Below, in pieces: positions 15,830-23,691 of a stretch of DNA of 43,472 nucleotides. The stretch's first letter is position 1; each line of letters starts with the position of its first letter. This DNA comes from DASZCR01 sp035942915. GTDB taxonomy: Bacteria; Acidobacteriota; Blastocatellia; Pyrinomonadales; Pyrinomonadaceae. Both the position numbers and the translations under genes were made by a program. The stretch covers positions 1-43,472 of the forward strand of contig DASZCR010000111.1 in assembly GCA_035942915.1 (NCBI GenBank), written 5' to 3'. The notes under the pieces were generated by a model. It made no database searches, was not told where the DNA came from, and saw nothing but the letters and a program-made list of their open reading frames with translations.

Positions 15830-16288
15830 TCGATTTCTCCCTAGATGAATTGTTCTGGCAGCTAACCCGTAAGTCGCTGCAAGCCCATACAGAGACATGA
15901 GGCGGCCTGAAAATACGTCGGGCGTGCAAAAAAATTGCGCCTCTGCATTGCCAGCCAATCAGCCTCAGCCCTCAGAGAGAAACTCTCGGACTGCGCCTTG
16001 AAGTCTCCCTGTTAGAGAGCGCGAATGTGGGACGGGAAAATAAATATATTGACAGTGTGCGATGACGGGAATAAAGTGCGTTTTGCCTTTTCTTACAGAA
16101 TCCTTGCATGTGGTCGGAAGACTAGCCACAGCATCTTTTTCTCAATCTCAGAAATAAAACGTCTAGGTCAGAGTAGACGCTGGTCGCGTGGCGGCGTGTT
16201 CCTCATTTCCAGACTGCATCCGTAAACATCGCTTCGCTGATACTTCGTTCGTAGGCCAGTATCAACTTCATCCCTCGGCAATCTTTGC
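15830..16288. other. Intergenic region upstream of the eCIS operon
   Basis: The 459 bases between two divergent genes are more AT-rich than the flanks. I see a candidate plus-strand promoter at 16049-16077 and no gene. A T7 run on the minus strand (about 15929-15935) is the only other notable feature. Confidence 0.45.
16049..16077 (+). promoter_or_regulatory. Candidate promoter of the eCIS operon
   Basis: A perfect TTGACA (16049-16054) is followed after 17 bases by TAAAGT (16072-16077), a moderate -10. It would give a leader of roughly 200 bases before the ATPase gene. Confidence 0.35.
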
Positions 16289-18502
16289 ATGGTGGTGCCA
16301 AGGAAAAACCGACTCGGACGCCCCCGACAGGCGGACAGTGTGGGGCGCACCTCTATCCTCCTCTCCCTTCGAGGACTCGACCGTCTGCTGGCGTCGGCGC
16401 TGGCGGCGATGCGCGAGTCGTTGACGAGCGAAGAAGCGTCGACGCCTGAGCAGTTTCGCGGCCTTTATCTCACACAGGGCGGCGTCGAGCGTCTGCTTGC
16501 GAACGAACCGGGCGAGCCTGCGTTCGCGGCGGGCGAACAGGACGCGCAGGATTTGCCAGACCCTTCGGTGAAGGTCGCACGCTTGCGCCAGCTTGCGGAG
16601 AGCTACGACCTCTCCGTCTTCGACCTCAACCTCATCCTCATCGCGCTCGCGCCCGAACTAGACCTGCGCTACGAGCAACTGTACGCATATCTTCAAGACA
16701 ACATCACGCGTAAGTGGCCGACGGTGGACTTGGCGCTGAACCTTTTGTGTTCCGAAGCCGGGGAGAAACTGGCGCGGCGGACGCATTTTGCGCCGCACGC
16801 GCCGCTCTTGCGCCACAGCCTGCTGCACCTCATACCGGACGCCAACCAGCAGCCGACGACCCTCCTCGCGCACGGCCTCAAACTTGACGAGCAGGTCGTT
16901 CGCTTTCTCACAGAGCAGGAGTGCCTCGATTCGCGGCTCGCGCCTTTCTGCCGTCTGTTGAAGCCGACGGCGCAAGCCTCGCAGTCGTCGCTCGACGCCG
17001 ACAGCAGGCGCGCGATTCTGGAACTCGTCCGGCAGGCGCATCAGTCCGGCACACGTTTGAGTCTCTATTTTCAGGGGGCGGCGGGCGTCGGTAAAAGGCT
17101 CGCAGTCGAGGACGTGGCGTGCGAGTTGGGGTTGCGCCTGCTCTTGGTGGACTTGGCGCGGATGCCTGCGGGCGTGTCTGATTACAGACAGTCATTCCGA
17201 CTCGTCCTGAACGAGGCGAGATTCAACGAAGCGATTCTGTATTTCGACTCGCTCGACGCGCTCAGGCGCGATGAGCACGCCGCCGCTTATCAATCTCTGC
17301 TCGAAGCCCTCGATGAGTTCGCCGGTGTGGTTGTGCTCTCCGGCGCGCAGGCTTTGTCTGGTGAGAGCGCCCCTTCGCTCAGGATAATGACCGTGCCGTT
17401 TGCGCCGCCCGACTTCGCCGCGCGCCGCACGCTCTGGCTCGAAAGCCTTTCGGCCGAAAGCGTCCGTCTGCCCGCCGCGGAGTTGGACGCGCTGGCGCGC
17501 CGCTTCCGTTTTTCAAGACGCCAGATTGCCGACGCCGTGCGCCACGCGTGCCTCGCTGCCCAATGGCGAAGCGCCACGACGCCTTCTTCGCGCGTGCGTT
17601 CGCAGGCGAAGCCGACGGCGCGTGAACTGTTCGCGGCGGCACGCGCGCAGTCGCGTCACACACTCGCGGCGCTCGCCTCCAAGATTGAGCCGAAATACAC
17701 GTGGGATGACATACAGCTTCCCGCAGACCAGACCGAGCAGTTGCGCGAGATTTGCGCGCAGGCCGAGTCTCGTCACGTCGTCCATGTCGAATGGGGATTC
17801 GGGCGCAAGATGTCTGCGGGCAGAGGCGTCGTCGCGCTCTTCACAGGCGCGCCCGGAACGGGGAAGACGATGGCCGCCGAAGTCATCGCCACAGAACTAC
17901 AACTCGACCTCTTCAAGATAGACCTCTCGCAAATCGTCAGCAAATACATCGGTGAAACGGAGAAGAACCTCGACCGCATCTTCCGCGAAGCGCAGTCGAG
18001 CAACGCGATTCTGTTCTTCGACGAAGCGGACGCGCTCTTCGGCAAACGCTCCGAAGTGAAAGACGCGCACGACCGCTTCGCCAACATCGAAATCGGATAT
18101 CTCTTGCAGAAGATAGAAGAGTTCGACGGCATCGCCATCCTCGCCACCAACCTGCGGCAGAACATGGACGAAGCCTTCGTCCGTCGGATGCAGTTCATCG
18201 TCGAGTTTCCGTTTCCTGATGAGGAGTATCGGCGGCGCATCTGGCAGTCCGTCTTTCCGAAGGAAGCGCCCGTTGGCGACGATGTCGAGTTCGAGACACT
18301 GGCGCGCACGATACGGCTCTCCGGCGGCCACATCAAAAACATCGCCCTCGCGGGCGCTTTCTATGCCGCCGCAGACGGCCGCCGTATCCGCACGTCGCAC
18401 CTGATGCGCGCCGCGCGTCGTGAATATCAGAAACTCGGCCGCAAGCTGAACGATGCGGACTCGAAGTCGGGCGAGACCGTCGAAGAAACGACGGCCGTCT
18501 AA
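16289..18502 (+). CDS. eCIS AAA+ ATPase (Pvc15/Afp15-like)
   Basis: The 737-residue protein has a helical N-terminal region, then two AAA modules. The first (about 240-400) is degenerate: its Walker A reads GAAGVGKR and its B strand ILYFDSLDAL lacks the catalytic DE pair. The second (about 490-715) is intact, with GAPGTGKT at 520-527, ILFFDEADALFG near 574-585 and arginine fingers in FVRRMQF. In PVC/Afp systems this ATPase is needed for assembly or cargo loading. The start at 16289 lacks a clear ribosome site, so an internal start is possible, but the helical stretch from about residue 22 looks conserved. It is the first gene of the operon, 12 bases before the Pvc16-like gene. Confidence 0.92.
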   Translation: MVVPRKNRLGRPRQADSVGRTSILLSLRGLDRLLASALAAMRESLTSEEASTPEQFRGLYLTQGGVERLLANEPGEPAFAAGEQDAQDLPDPSVKVARLRQLAESYDLSVFDLNLILIALAPELDLRYEQLYAYLQDNITRKWPTVDLALNLLCSEAGEKLARRTHFAPHAPLLRHSLLHLIPDANQQPTTLLAHGLKLDEQVVRFLTEQECLDSRLAPFCRLLKPTAQASQSSLDADSRRAILELVRQAHQSGTRLSLYFQGAAGVGKRLAVEDVACELGLRLLLVDLARMPAGVSDYRQSFRLVLNEARFNEAILYFDSLDALRRDEHAAAYQSLLEALDEFAGVVVLSGAQALSGESAPSLRIMTVPFAPPDFAARRTLWLESLSAESVRLPAAELDALARRFRFSRRQIADAVRHACLAAQWRSATTPSSRVRSQAKPTARELFAAARAQSRHTLAALASKIEPKYTWDDIQLPADQTEQLREICAQAESRHVVHVEWGFGRKMSAGRGVVALFTGAPGTGKTMAAEVIATELQLDLFKIDLSQIVSKYIGETEKNLDRIFREAQSSNAILFFDEADALFGKRSEVKDAHDRFANIEIGYLLQKIEEFDGIAILATNLRQNMDEAFVRRMQFIVEFPFPDEEYRRRIWQSVFPKEAPVGDDVEFETLARTIRLSGGHIKNIALAGAFYAAADGRRIRTSHLMRAARREYQKLGRKLNDADSKSGETVEETTAV

Positions 18503-18514
18503 TCGTGGCACAAG

Positions 18515-19387
18515 ATGATTCGTGATTTGAGCGAGACATTACAGGCGATGCTGGACGACGAGAATCTCGCCGCCTCTTTCCCCGAATTGGTCGAAGCGCA
18601 GGTCAGCTTCGACCGGCCGTCCGAGCAGTTCAGCCCGTCGCAAACGACCGTCAATCTCTTTCTCTTCGACATCCGCGAGAACATGGAACTGCGCAGCAAC
18701 GAGCCTCTTATCCAACGAAGGAACGGCGAGGCCGTCATCCGCCGCGCTCTCAAGCGCATTGATTGCTCTTATCTCGTGACGGCGTGGGCGACCGGCAGCA
18801 CCGGACAGAAACTCATCCTCGACGAGCACGAACTGCTCGGACAGGCCATGCAGGTCTTCATGCGTTACCCGACGATACCGCAGAACTTTCTGAAAGGAAG
18901 TTTGAAAGAGCAGGAGTTAGCCCTGCCGTTGCGGGTCGGCGGGACGAACAAAGGCGAAGTCAAAGACCCTGCCGATTTCTGGTCGGCCATCGGCAACAAA
19001 CTGCGGCCGTCGCTCATCGTGACCATCACGCTCGAATTGCAGGTTTTCGACCCGGAGGTTGCGCCCTTCGTCAGCACGCAGAAGTTGCGCGTCGGGCTGC
19101 GCGACCCGGAAGCGGAAACCGGCCTCGTCACGAAGACGGCGGAAGAGGTTTTCCGCATCAGCGGACTCGTGACAGACGCGAAGGGCAAGGCGCTGGCGGG
19201 CGCCATCGTCAGCAACACCGAAACCGGAATGAGCGCCACGACGGACAAGGAGGGACGCTACGCGCTCGGCATGATGCCGGGTGGCACTTACAGCTTGAGT
19301 GTTAAGGCCGGGAAGCAGAGCGAGAGTTTCAAAGTCGAGATTCCGGCTCCGGCTGGTAAAACTTACGACCTTCAACTGCCCGGTTAG
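18515..19387 (+). CDS. Pvc16/Afp16-like tube terminator (DUF4255) with C-terminal Ig-like domain
   Basis: The first 190 residues match the DUF4255 plan: IRDLSETLQAMLDDENL, then VNLFLFDIRENMELRSN, CSYLVTAWA, LLGQAMQVFMRYP and LRPSLIVTITLEL. In Afp and PVC this protein caps tube and sheath at the end away from the baseplate and sets assembly termination. Residues about 213-290 form a separate carboxypeptidase-regulatory-like domain (ISGLVTDAKGKALAGAIVSN ... TDKEGRYALGMMPGGTYSL), an extension not found in the classical PVC protein. 290 residues in all. The ribosome site before ATG 18515 is weak, so translation may be coupled to the ATPase gene. Confidence 0.9.
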   Translation: MIRDLSETLQAMLDDENLAASFPELVEAQVSFDRPSEQFSPSQTTVNLFLFDIRENMELRSNEPLIQRRNGEAVIRRALKRIDCSYLVTAWATGSTGQKLILDEHELLGQAMQVFMRYPTIPQNFLKGSLKEQELALPLRVGGTNKGEVKDPADFWSAIGNKLRPSLIVTITLELQVFDPEVAPFVSTQKLRVGLRDPEAETGLVTKTAEEVFRISGLVTDAKGKALAGAIVSNTETGMSATTDKEGRYALGMMPGGTYSLSVKAGKQSESFKVEIPAPAGKTYDLQLPG

Positions 19388-19417
19388 ACCGGAACCCAAC
19401 TTCGAGGAGAAAAATTC

Positions 19418-20848
19418 ATGCCGCAATATCTCTCACCAGGCGTCTACGTCGAGGAAGTGCCGTCGGCGGTCAAGTCTATCGCCGGAGTCAGCACGAGCAC
19501 GGCGGGCTTCATCGGGATTTCGCCGGGCACAGCCGTCCCCGGCGACCGCGTCATCAACGAAGCGGTCGGGGCGGGAACCGGGAGCAAGAAGAACTACCGG
19601 CTGGCGCGCACGCCCGTCGACCCGAACGGCGCTGAGGTTCGTGTCAACAACCTCCCCATCACGACCGGCTTTACCATCACCAACGAGAGCGACTTCTCGC
19701 AAATCAAGTTCGACACCGCACCCGAATCGGGCGCGACCATCACGGCCAGCTATACGCCCGTCTTCGAGCCGGTCGAGGCCGGTGTCGCCAAGCTGTGCAC
19801 GAACTTCACCGAGTACAAAAAATTCTTCGGCGACTTCTCGACAGACATCGGCCAGACCTATCTGACGCACGCCGTCTACGGCTTCTTCAATAACGGCGGC
19901 TCGCGCTGCTACGTCGTGCGCATCAATCCCATCGCCAACTCGAAGAACCCGCCCGAAGGCAAAGCCACCGAGCTTGCGGCCGCGCTCGAAAGCTTCGAGG
20001 CCATTGACGAAATCGCCATCGTCGCCGCACCCGGCATCACCGATGCGAACGCGCGCGACAAGATTGTGACGCACTGCTCGCAACGGACGAAAGACCGCTT
20101 CGCCATCCTCGATAGCCCTGAAATCGTCGAGACGGGCGGCGCGCTCGACCTCACCTTGCTCGACCCGAAGAACGCGAAGACCGTCATGCCCAACAACAGC
20201 GATTACGCGGCCTTCTACTTTCCATGGATACAGGTTTTCGACCCGGCGACGAAGGCTGCCGAACTCGACGGCGACGGCCTCATCTACGTGCCGCCGAGCG
20301 GCCACATCGCAGGCGTCTATGCGCGCGTCGATACGGAGCGCGGCGTCCATAAAGCCCCGGCCAACGAGACGCTGCTCGGCGCTCTCGGCCTGCGCTACAA
20401 CCTCAGCAAGAGCCAGCAGGACGGCCTCAACCCGCAGGGCGTCAACTGCATTCGCTCGATGAACGGGAACATCCGCGTCTGGGGCGCGCGCACCATCGGC
20501 GGCGACGCCAACGCCGACTTGAAGTATGTCAACGTCCGACGCACGCTCCTCTTCCTGCGCGAGTCGATTGACGAAGGGACGCAATGGGTCGTCTTCGAGC
20601 CGAACACGCCCGCGCTCTGGCAGCAGATTTCGCGCAACGTGACGGCCTTTCTCACCAACGTCTGGCGCTCCGGCGCGCTCTTCGGCAACACGGCGGCCGA
20701 AGCTTTCTACGTCAAGTGCGACGCGGAGACGAACCCGCCGGAGTTGAGAGAACTCGGTCAGGTCGTCACCGAAATCGGCGTCTCCATCGTCCGCCCGGCC
20801 GAGTTTGTCATCTTCCGTATCAGCCAGTTCACCGCGCCCGGCAGTTAA
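19418..20848 (+). CDS. Contractile sheath protein 1
   Basis: GAGGAG precedes the ATG. The 476-residue protein begins YLSPGVYVEEVPSAVKSI, the N-terminal arm of phage and eCIS sheaths. It ends with the C-terminal sheath domain (GVNCIRSMNGNIRVWGARTI ... VNVRRTLLFLRESIDEGTQW ... EVVTEIGVSIVRPAEFVIFRI style strands). These arms interlock subunits so that contraction propagates. Compared with sheath 2 it has an extra 75-residue, beta-rich insertion at about 40-118 (VRVNNLPITTGFTI ... GATITASYTPVFE), probably a surface domain. The sheath surrounds the tube and contracts to drive it into the target. Confidence 0.96.
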   Translation: MPQYLSPGVYVEEVPSAVKSIAGVSTSTAGFIGISPGTAVPGDRVINEAVGAGTGSKKNYRLARTPVDPNGAEVRVNNLPITTGFTITNESDFSQIKFDTAPESGATITASYTPVFEPVEAGVAKLCTNFTEYKKFFGDFSTDIGQTYLTHAVYGFFNNGGSRCYVVRINPIANSKNPPEGKATELAAALESFEAIDEIAIVAAPGITDANARDKIVTHCSQRTKDRFAILDSPEIVETGGALDLTLLDPKNAKTVMPNNSDYAAFYFPWIQVFDPATKAAELDGDGLIYVPPSGHIAGVYARVDTERGVHKAPANETLLGALGLRYNLSKSQQDGLNPQGVNCIRSMNGNIRVWGARTIGGDANADLKYVNVRRTLLFLRESIDEGTQWVVFEPNTPALWQQISRNVTAFLTNVWRSGALFGNTAAEAFYVKCDAETNPPELRELGQVVTEIGVSIVRPAEFVIFRISQFTAPGS

Positions 20849-20867
20849 GCGCGCACGCTTCGCCACC

Positions 20868-22070
20868 ATGTCGGCCAACTACAAAACTCCGGGCGTCTAT
20901 CGCAGCGAGATTTTCCTGCGGCCGGAAGAGCCGTTCCAGACCGGCGTTCCCGCTTTCGTCGGCTTCGCCGATGTTGTGCCGGCGGCCGGCCAGACGCCCT
21001 CGCGTCAACCCGTCATGCTCTTTCGCAAGGAGGAGTTTGCGGCGAAATTCAAGACGCCGCAGGACGCTTATCTGGCCGAGGCCGTACGAGGCTTTTTCAG
21101 CAACGGCGGCACACGCTGCTACATCGTTCCCGTAGATGCGACGGCGACCGACAGGGAAGCGGCCTTGTTGGCCGCTCTCGAAACGCTCGCGCCGCTCACG
21201 GACTTCGACCTCGTCGCCGTCCCGGACGCGATGATGCTCTACACGCCGACACAACAGACGCAGTCGGCCTTCGATGCCGTGCTCCGCGTCCAACGCGGCG
21301 TCATCATGCATTGCGCGGCGCACAACGACCGCATGGCCTTGCTCGACTCGCTCCCGGCGAGAACGACCGAGACCGTCCTGACGCAGCGCGCCTCGTTAGT
21401 GACAGGGCTGCCCGACGCTTCCAACGCGGCTTTCTATTACCCCTGGATACAGGTTTTCGACGCCGACCTCAACGAGCGCGACCCCAAGACGCGAGGGCTG
21501 CGCTACGTTCCGCCGTCCGGCCACGTCGCCGGTATCTACGCGCGGACAGACCGCAGTGTCGGCGTCTACAAAGCTCCTGCGAACGCAGAGGTGCTGGGGG
21601 CGATTGACCTTGAAATCGCGGTGGACAATCAGACGCAGGAGCAACTCAACCCGCAGGGCGTCAACTGCCTGCGCGCCTTCGCCGGGCGCGGCCTCCGCGT
21701 CTGGGGCGCACGCACGCTCGCACGCGATAACTTCTGGCGCTACGTCAACGTGCGTCGGCAGTTTCTCACCGTCAATCGTTGGATTGCGCTCTTCATGACG
21801 TGGTCGAGCTTCGAGCCGAATGCGGCGCGGCTCTGGGTACGCATCGAGCGCGAGTTGACCGCTTATCTCGAAACGCTCTGGCGCAGCGGCGCGCTCAAGG
21901 GAGAGGTGCGCGAGGACGCCTTCTACGTCAAGTGCGACGAGGAAACAAACCCGCCCGAAGTGCGCGACACGGGCGAGGTCGTCACGGAAGTCGGCCTTGC
22001 GCTCGTCGCTCCTGCCGAGTTCGTCGTGGTGCGGATTTTTCATCGTGCCGGGACGACGCTCGTCGGGTGA
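20868..22070 (+). CDS. Contractile sheath protein 2
   Basis: The start at 20868 (MSANYKTPGVYRSEIFLRPE) fits the sheath N-terminal arm; the open frame begins further upstream inside sheath 1 but without similarity. The 400-residue protein is a paralogue of sheath 1, sharing FYYPWIQVFD, YVPPSGHVAGIYARTD, LNPQGVNCLRAF and RVWGARTL. It lacks the 75-residue insertion. PVC-type systems have two or three sheath paralogues, one usually making the baseplate-proximal ring. Which one does so here cannot be told from sequence. Confidence 0.95.
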   Translation: MSANYKTPGVYRSEIFLRPEEPFQTGVPAFVGFADVVPAAGQTPSRQPVMLFRKEEFAAKFKTPQDAYLAEAVRGFFSNGGTRCYIVPVDATATDREAALLAALETLAPLTDFDLVAVPDAMMLYTPTQQTQSAFDAVLRVQRGVIMHCAAHNDRMALLDSLPARTTETVLTQRASLVTGLPDASNAAFYYPWIQVFDADLNERDPKTRGLRYVPPSGHVAGIYARTDRSVGVYKAPANAEVLGAIDLEIAVDNQTQEQLNPQGVNCLRAFAGRGLRVWGARTLARDNFWRYVNVRRQFLTVNRWIALFMTWSSFEPNAARLWVRIERELTAYLETLWRSGALKGEVREDAFYVKCDEETNPPEVRDTGEVVTEVGLALVAPAEFVVVRIFHRAGTTLVG

Positions 22071-22120
22071 AGCGCGTCGCGCGCGTCTTTTCATAAACGT
22101 GTAGTCGAAGGAGAAACAGT

Positions 22121-22555
22121 ATGCCTACCGGAAATCGCGTTGACCCCTATCGGGGCTTTAACTTTCTCGTCGAACTCGACGGCCTGACACACGGAGGCTT
22201 TCAGGAATGCACCGGCCTCGACACCTCGACCGACGTGGTCGAGTACCGCGAGGGCGCTGACCCGAATCACAAACGCAAGTTGACCGGCCTGAACACCTTC
22301 TCAAACGTCACGCTCAAGCGCGGCGTCACCGATTCGGATGAACTGTGGAAATGGCGGCAGACCGTGATTGACGGCCGCACCGAGCGCAAGAACGGTTCCA
22401 TCATCCTGATGGACGAGGCCGGAAACGAAAAGGTGCGCTGGAACTTCCTCAACGCGTGGCCGACGAAGTGGACTGGCCCGACCTTCAATGCGACGGACAA
22501 CGCCGTCGCCGTCGAAACTCTCGAACTCGCGCTCGAAGAACTGAGGAAAGCTTGA
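22121..22555 (+). CDS. Inner tube protein 1
   Basis: GAAGGAG lies upstream of ATG 22121. The 144-residue protein is of the phage gp19 / Pvc1 tube family: DPYRGFNFLVELDGLTHGGF, the loop EYREGADPNHKRKLTG, VTLKRGVTDSDELWKW and the C-terminal strands GPTFNATDNAVAVETLELAL. Hexameric rings of such proteins stack into the tube that carries cargo. The length is standard. Confidence 0.95.
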   Translation: MPTGNRVDPYRGFNFLVELDGLTHGGFQECTGLDTSTDVVEYREGADPNHKRKLTGLNTFSNVTLKRGVTDSDELWKWRQTVIDGRTERKNGSIILMDEAGNEKVRWNFLNAWPTKWTGPTFNATDNAVAVETLELALEELRKA

Positions 22556-22593
22556 GCGCGCGTGCTTCGCGCCGACCAAAGTAAAGAGGCTTT

Positions 22594-22971
22594 ATGCTAC
22601 AGACCGAATATGCCTTTACGCTGCCGAAAGGCTACGTGGACAGGGAAGGGACGCTGCACCGCGAGGGCGTCATGCGTCTCGCCACCGCTTTCGACGAAAT
22701 CGCGCCGCTCAAAGACCCGCGCGTGCATAGCAATCCGGCCTACCTGCTCGTGATTCTCCTGTCACGCGTCATCACGCGACTCGGCACGCTCGAACAGGTC
22801 AATCCGAAAATCATCGAGGAACTCTACGCGGCCGACCTCGCCTACTTGCAAGACCTCTACCGCCGCGTCAACGAGAACGGCCACGACCGCGTCCGCACAC
22901 AATGCCCGCACTGCGAGCAGCAGTTCGAGGTGGAGCTATACGCGCCGGGGGGGTCTGGCGCTACCCCTTAG
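22594..22971 (+). CDS. Tail assembly chaperone-like protein (zero-frame product)
   Basis: The 125-residue protein begins LQTEYAFTLPKGYVDREGTL and continues RLATAFDEIAPLKDPRVHSN and a helical part to RRVNENG. This resembles phage tail assembly proteins (Mu gp41-like chaperones) that sit between tube and tape-measure genes. It has one CPHC pair near the end (RTQCPHCEQQFEVEL). The frame passes through a G7 run and stops 16 bases later. The run forms a perfect -1 slippery heptamer leading into the next reading frame, so this is probably the short product of a frameshift pair with a long form of about 183 residues. It lies 38 bases after tube 1. Confidence 0.85.
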   Translation: MLQTEYAFTLPKGYVDREGTLHREGVMRLATAFDEIAPLKDPRVHSNPAYLLVILLSRVITRLGTLEQVNPKIIEELYAADLAYLQDLYRRVNENGHDRVRTQCPHCEQQFEVELYAPGGSGATP

Positions 22972-23144
22972 AGCGGCTCTATGAGGAGGTAGCGTATATA
23001 GCTTTTCATTTTCACTGGCCGCACGACGACATCATGGCGCTCGAACACACGGCGCGCCGCAGGTGGGTCGAAGAGATTGCGCGCATCAACCGACGACTGA
23101 ACGAAGGGGCGCAGCAGTCGTACCGTCTCCGATTGGAGGGATAA
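22902..23144 (+). CDS. Small eCIS protein (DUF6760-like) in overlapping -1 frame
   Basis: The recognisable part is YPLERLYEEVAYIAFHFHWP through WVEEIARINRRLNE, a small helical module found in eCIS loci (I believe the one named DUF6760). It starts about residue 20 of the open frame. The only usual start codon is ATG 22902, deep inside the chaperone gene, without a ribosome site. No ATG, GTG or TTG lies between it and the conserved part. Production as the C-terminal extension of the chaperone by -1 frameshifting at 22947-22953 explains this better than a separate start. The stop lies 4 bases before the tube 2 start. Confidence 0.7.
   Translation: MPALRAAVRGGAIRAGGVWRYPLERLYEEVAYIAFHFHWPHDDIMALEHTARRRWVEEIARINRRLNEGAQQSYRLRLEG
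22927..22981 (+). promoter_or_regulatory. Candidate -1 programmed ribosomal frameshift signal
   Basis: Seven G at 22947-22953 are phased as G GGG GGG in the chaperone frame (codons CCG GGG GGG). After a -1 slip both tRNAs re-pair perfectly and the next codon is GTC, giving VWRYPLERLYEE. Shine-Dalgarno-like GAGG (22927-22930) and GGAG (22932-22935) stand 11-16 bases upstream, as in dnaX. A small hairpin (TAGAG, loop CGG, CTCTA, 22969-22981) lies downstream but is weak. The zero frame ends at 22971. Confidence 0.65.
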
Positions 23145-23148
23145 GAGA

Positions 23149-23691
23149 ATGGCTTCTCAAGCGGCGGCCTCGGCCGCACAGACGTTTTTGCGAAACGACC
23201 CTTATCACGTCTTCAACTTCTTCGTCGAGATTGAAGGCATCTTCGCCGGAGGCTTCTCCGAATGTAGCGGCCTGCAAGTCGAGGCGGAAACCTTCGCCTA
23301 CCGCGAAGGCGGCGTCAACGACTTCGAGCACACCTTCGTCGGGCCTGTCAAAAGCGGCCCGCTCGTCCTCAAACGCGGGCTGACGCTCGTCGATAGCCTG
23401 TGGCTGTGGTTTCGTGAGACCTCGCGCGGCAACATCGTGCGCAAAAACGGCACTATCTACCTGCTTAACAAGATGCACATTCCCGTCGTCTGGTGGAACT
23501 TCAAAGAGGCCGTGCCCATCAAGTGGACGGGGCCGGAGTTCAACGCCAACTCGAACGACGTGGCCTTCACCAGCGTCGAACTGGCGCACAGAGGCTTGAG
23601 CCAGCCGCAGACCGAACGGCTCAAGGCCATCTTCAATCAGGGCACAGCGGGTGCGCTGGCCGTCGCGGGCGGCATCTCCAGAACCATATGA
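23149..23691 (+). CDS. Inner tube protein 2
   Basis: GGAGGG lies 8 bases before ATG 23149. The 180-residue protein is a paralogue of tube 1: DPYHVFNFFVEIEGIFAGGF, TFAYREGGVNDFEHTF, LVLKRGLTLVDSLWLWF, IKWTGPEFNANSNDVAFTSV. It carries an extra C-terminal tail (LSQPQTERLKAIFNQ and an Ala/Gly-rich end). In PVC and Afp the second tube paralogue forms the first ring on the baseplate; the tail may dock onto the LysM adaptor. Its stop overlaps the next start. Confidence 0.93.
   Translation: MASQAAASAAQTFLRNDPYHVFNFFVEIEGIFAGGFSECSGLQVEAETFAYREGGVNDFEHTFVGPVKSGPLVLKRGLTLVDSLWLWFRETSRGNIVRKNGTIYLLNKMHIPVVWWNFKEAVPIKWTGPEFNANSNDVAFTSVELAHRGLSQPQTERLKAIFNQGTAGALAVAGGISRTI

Noticed and set aside
19433..20878. 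Long minus-strand open frame opposite sheath 1 (481 codons)
   Set aside because: It is antisense to a clear sheath gene; the GC-rich codon pattern keeps the opposite frame free of stops. The translation is Arg/Ala/Asp-rich and resembles nothing.
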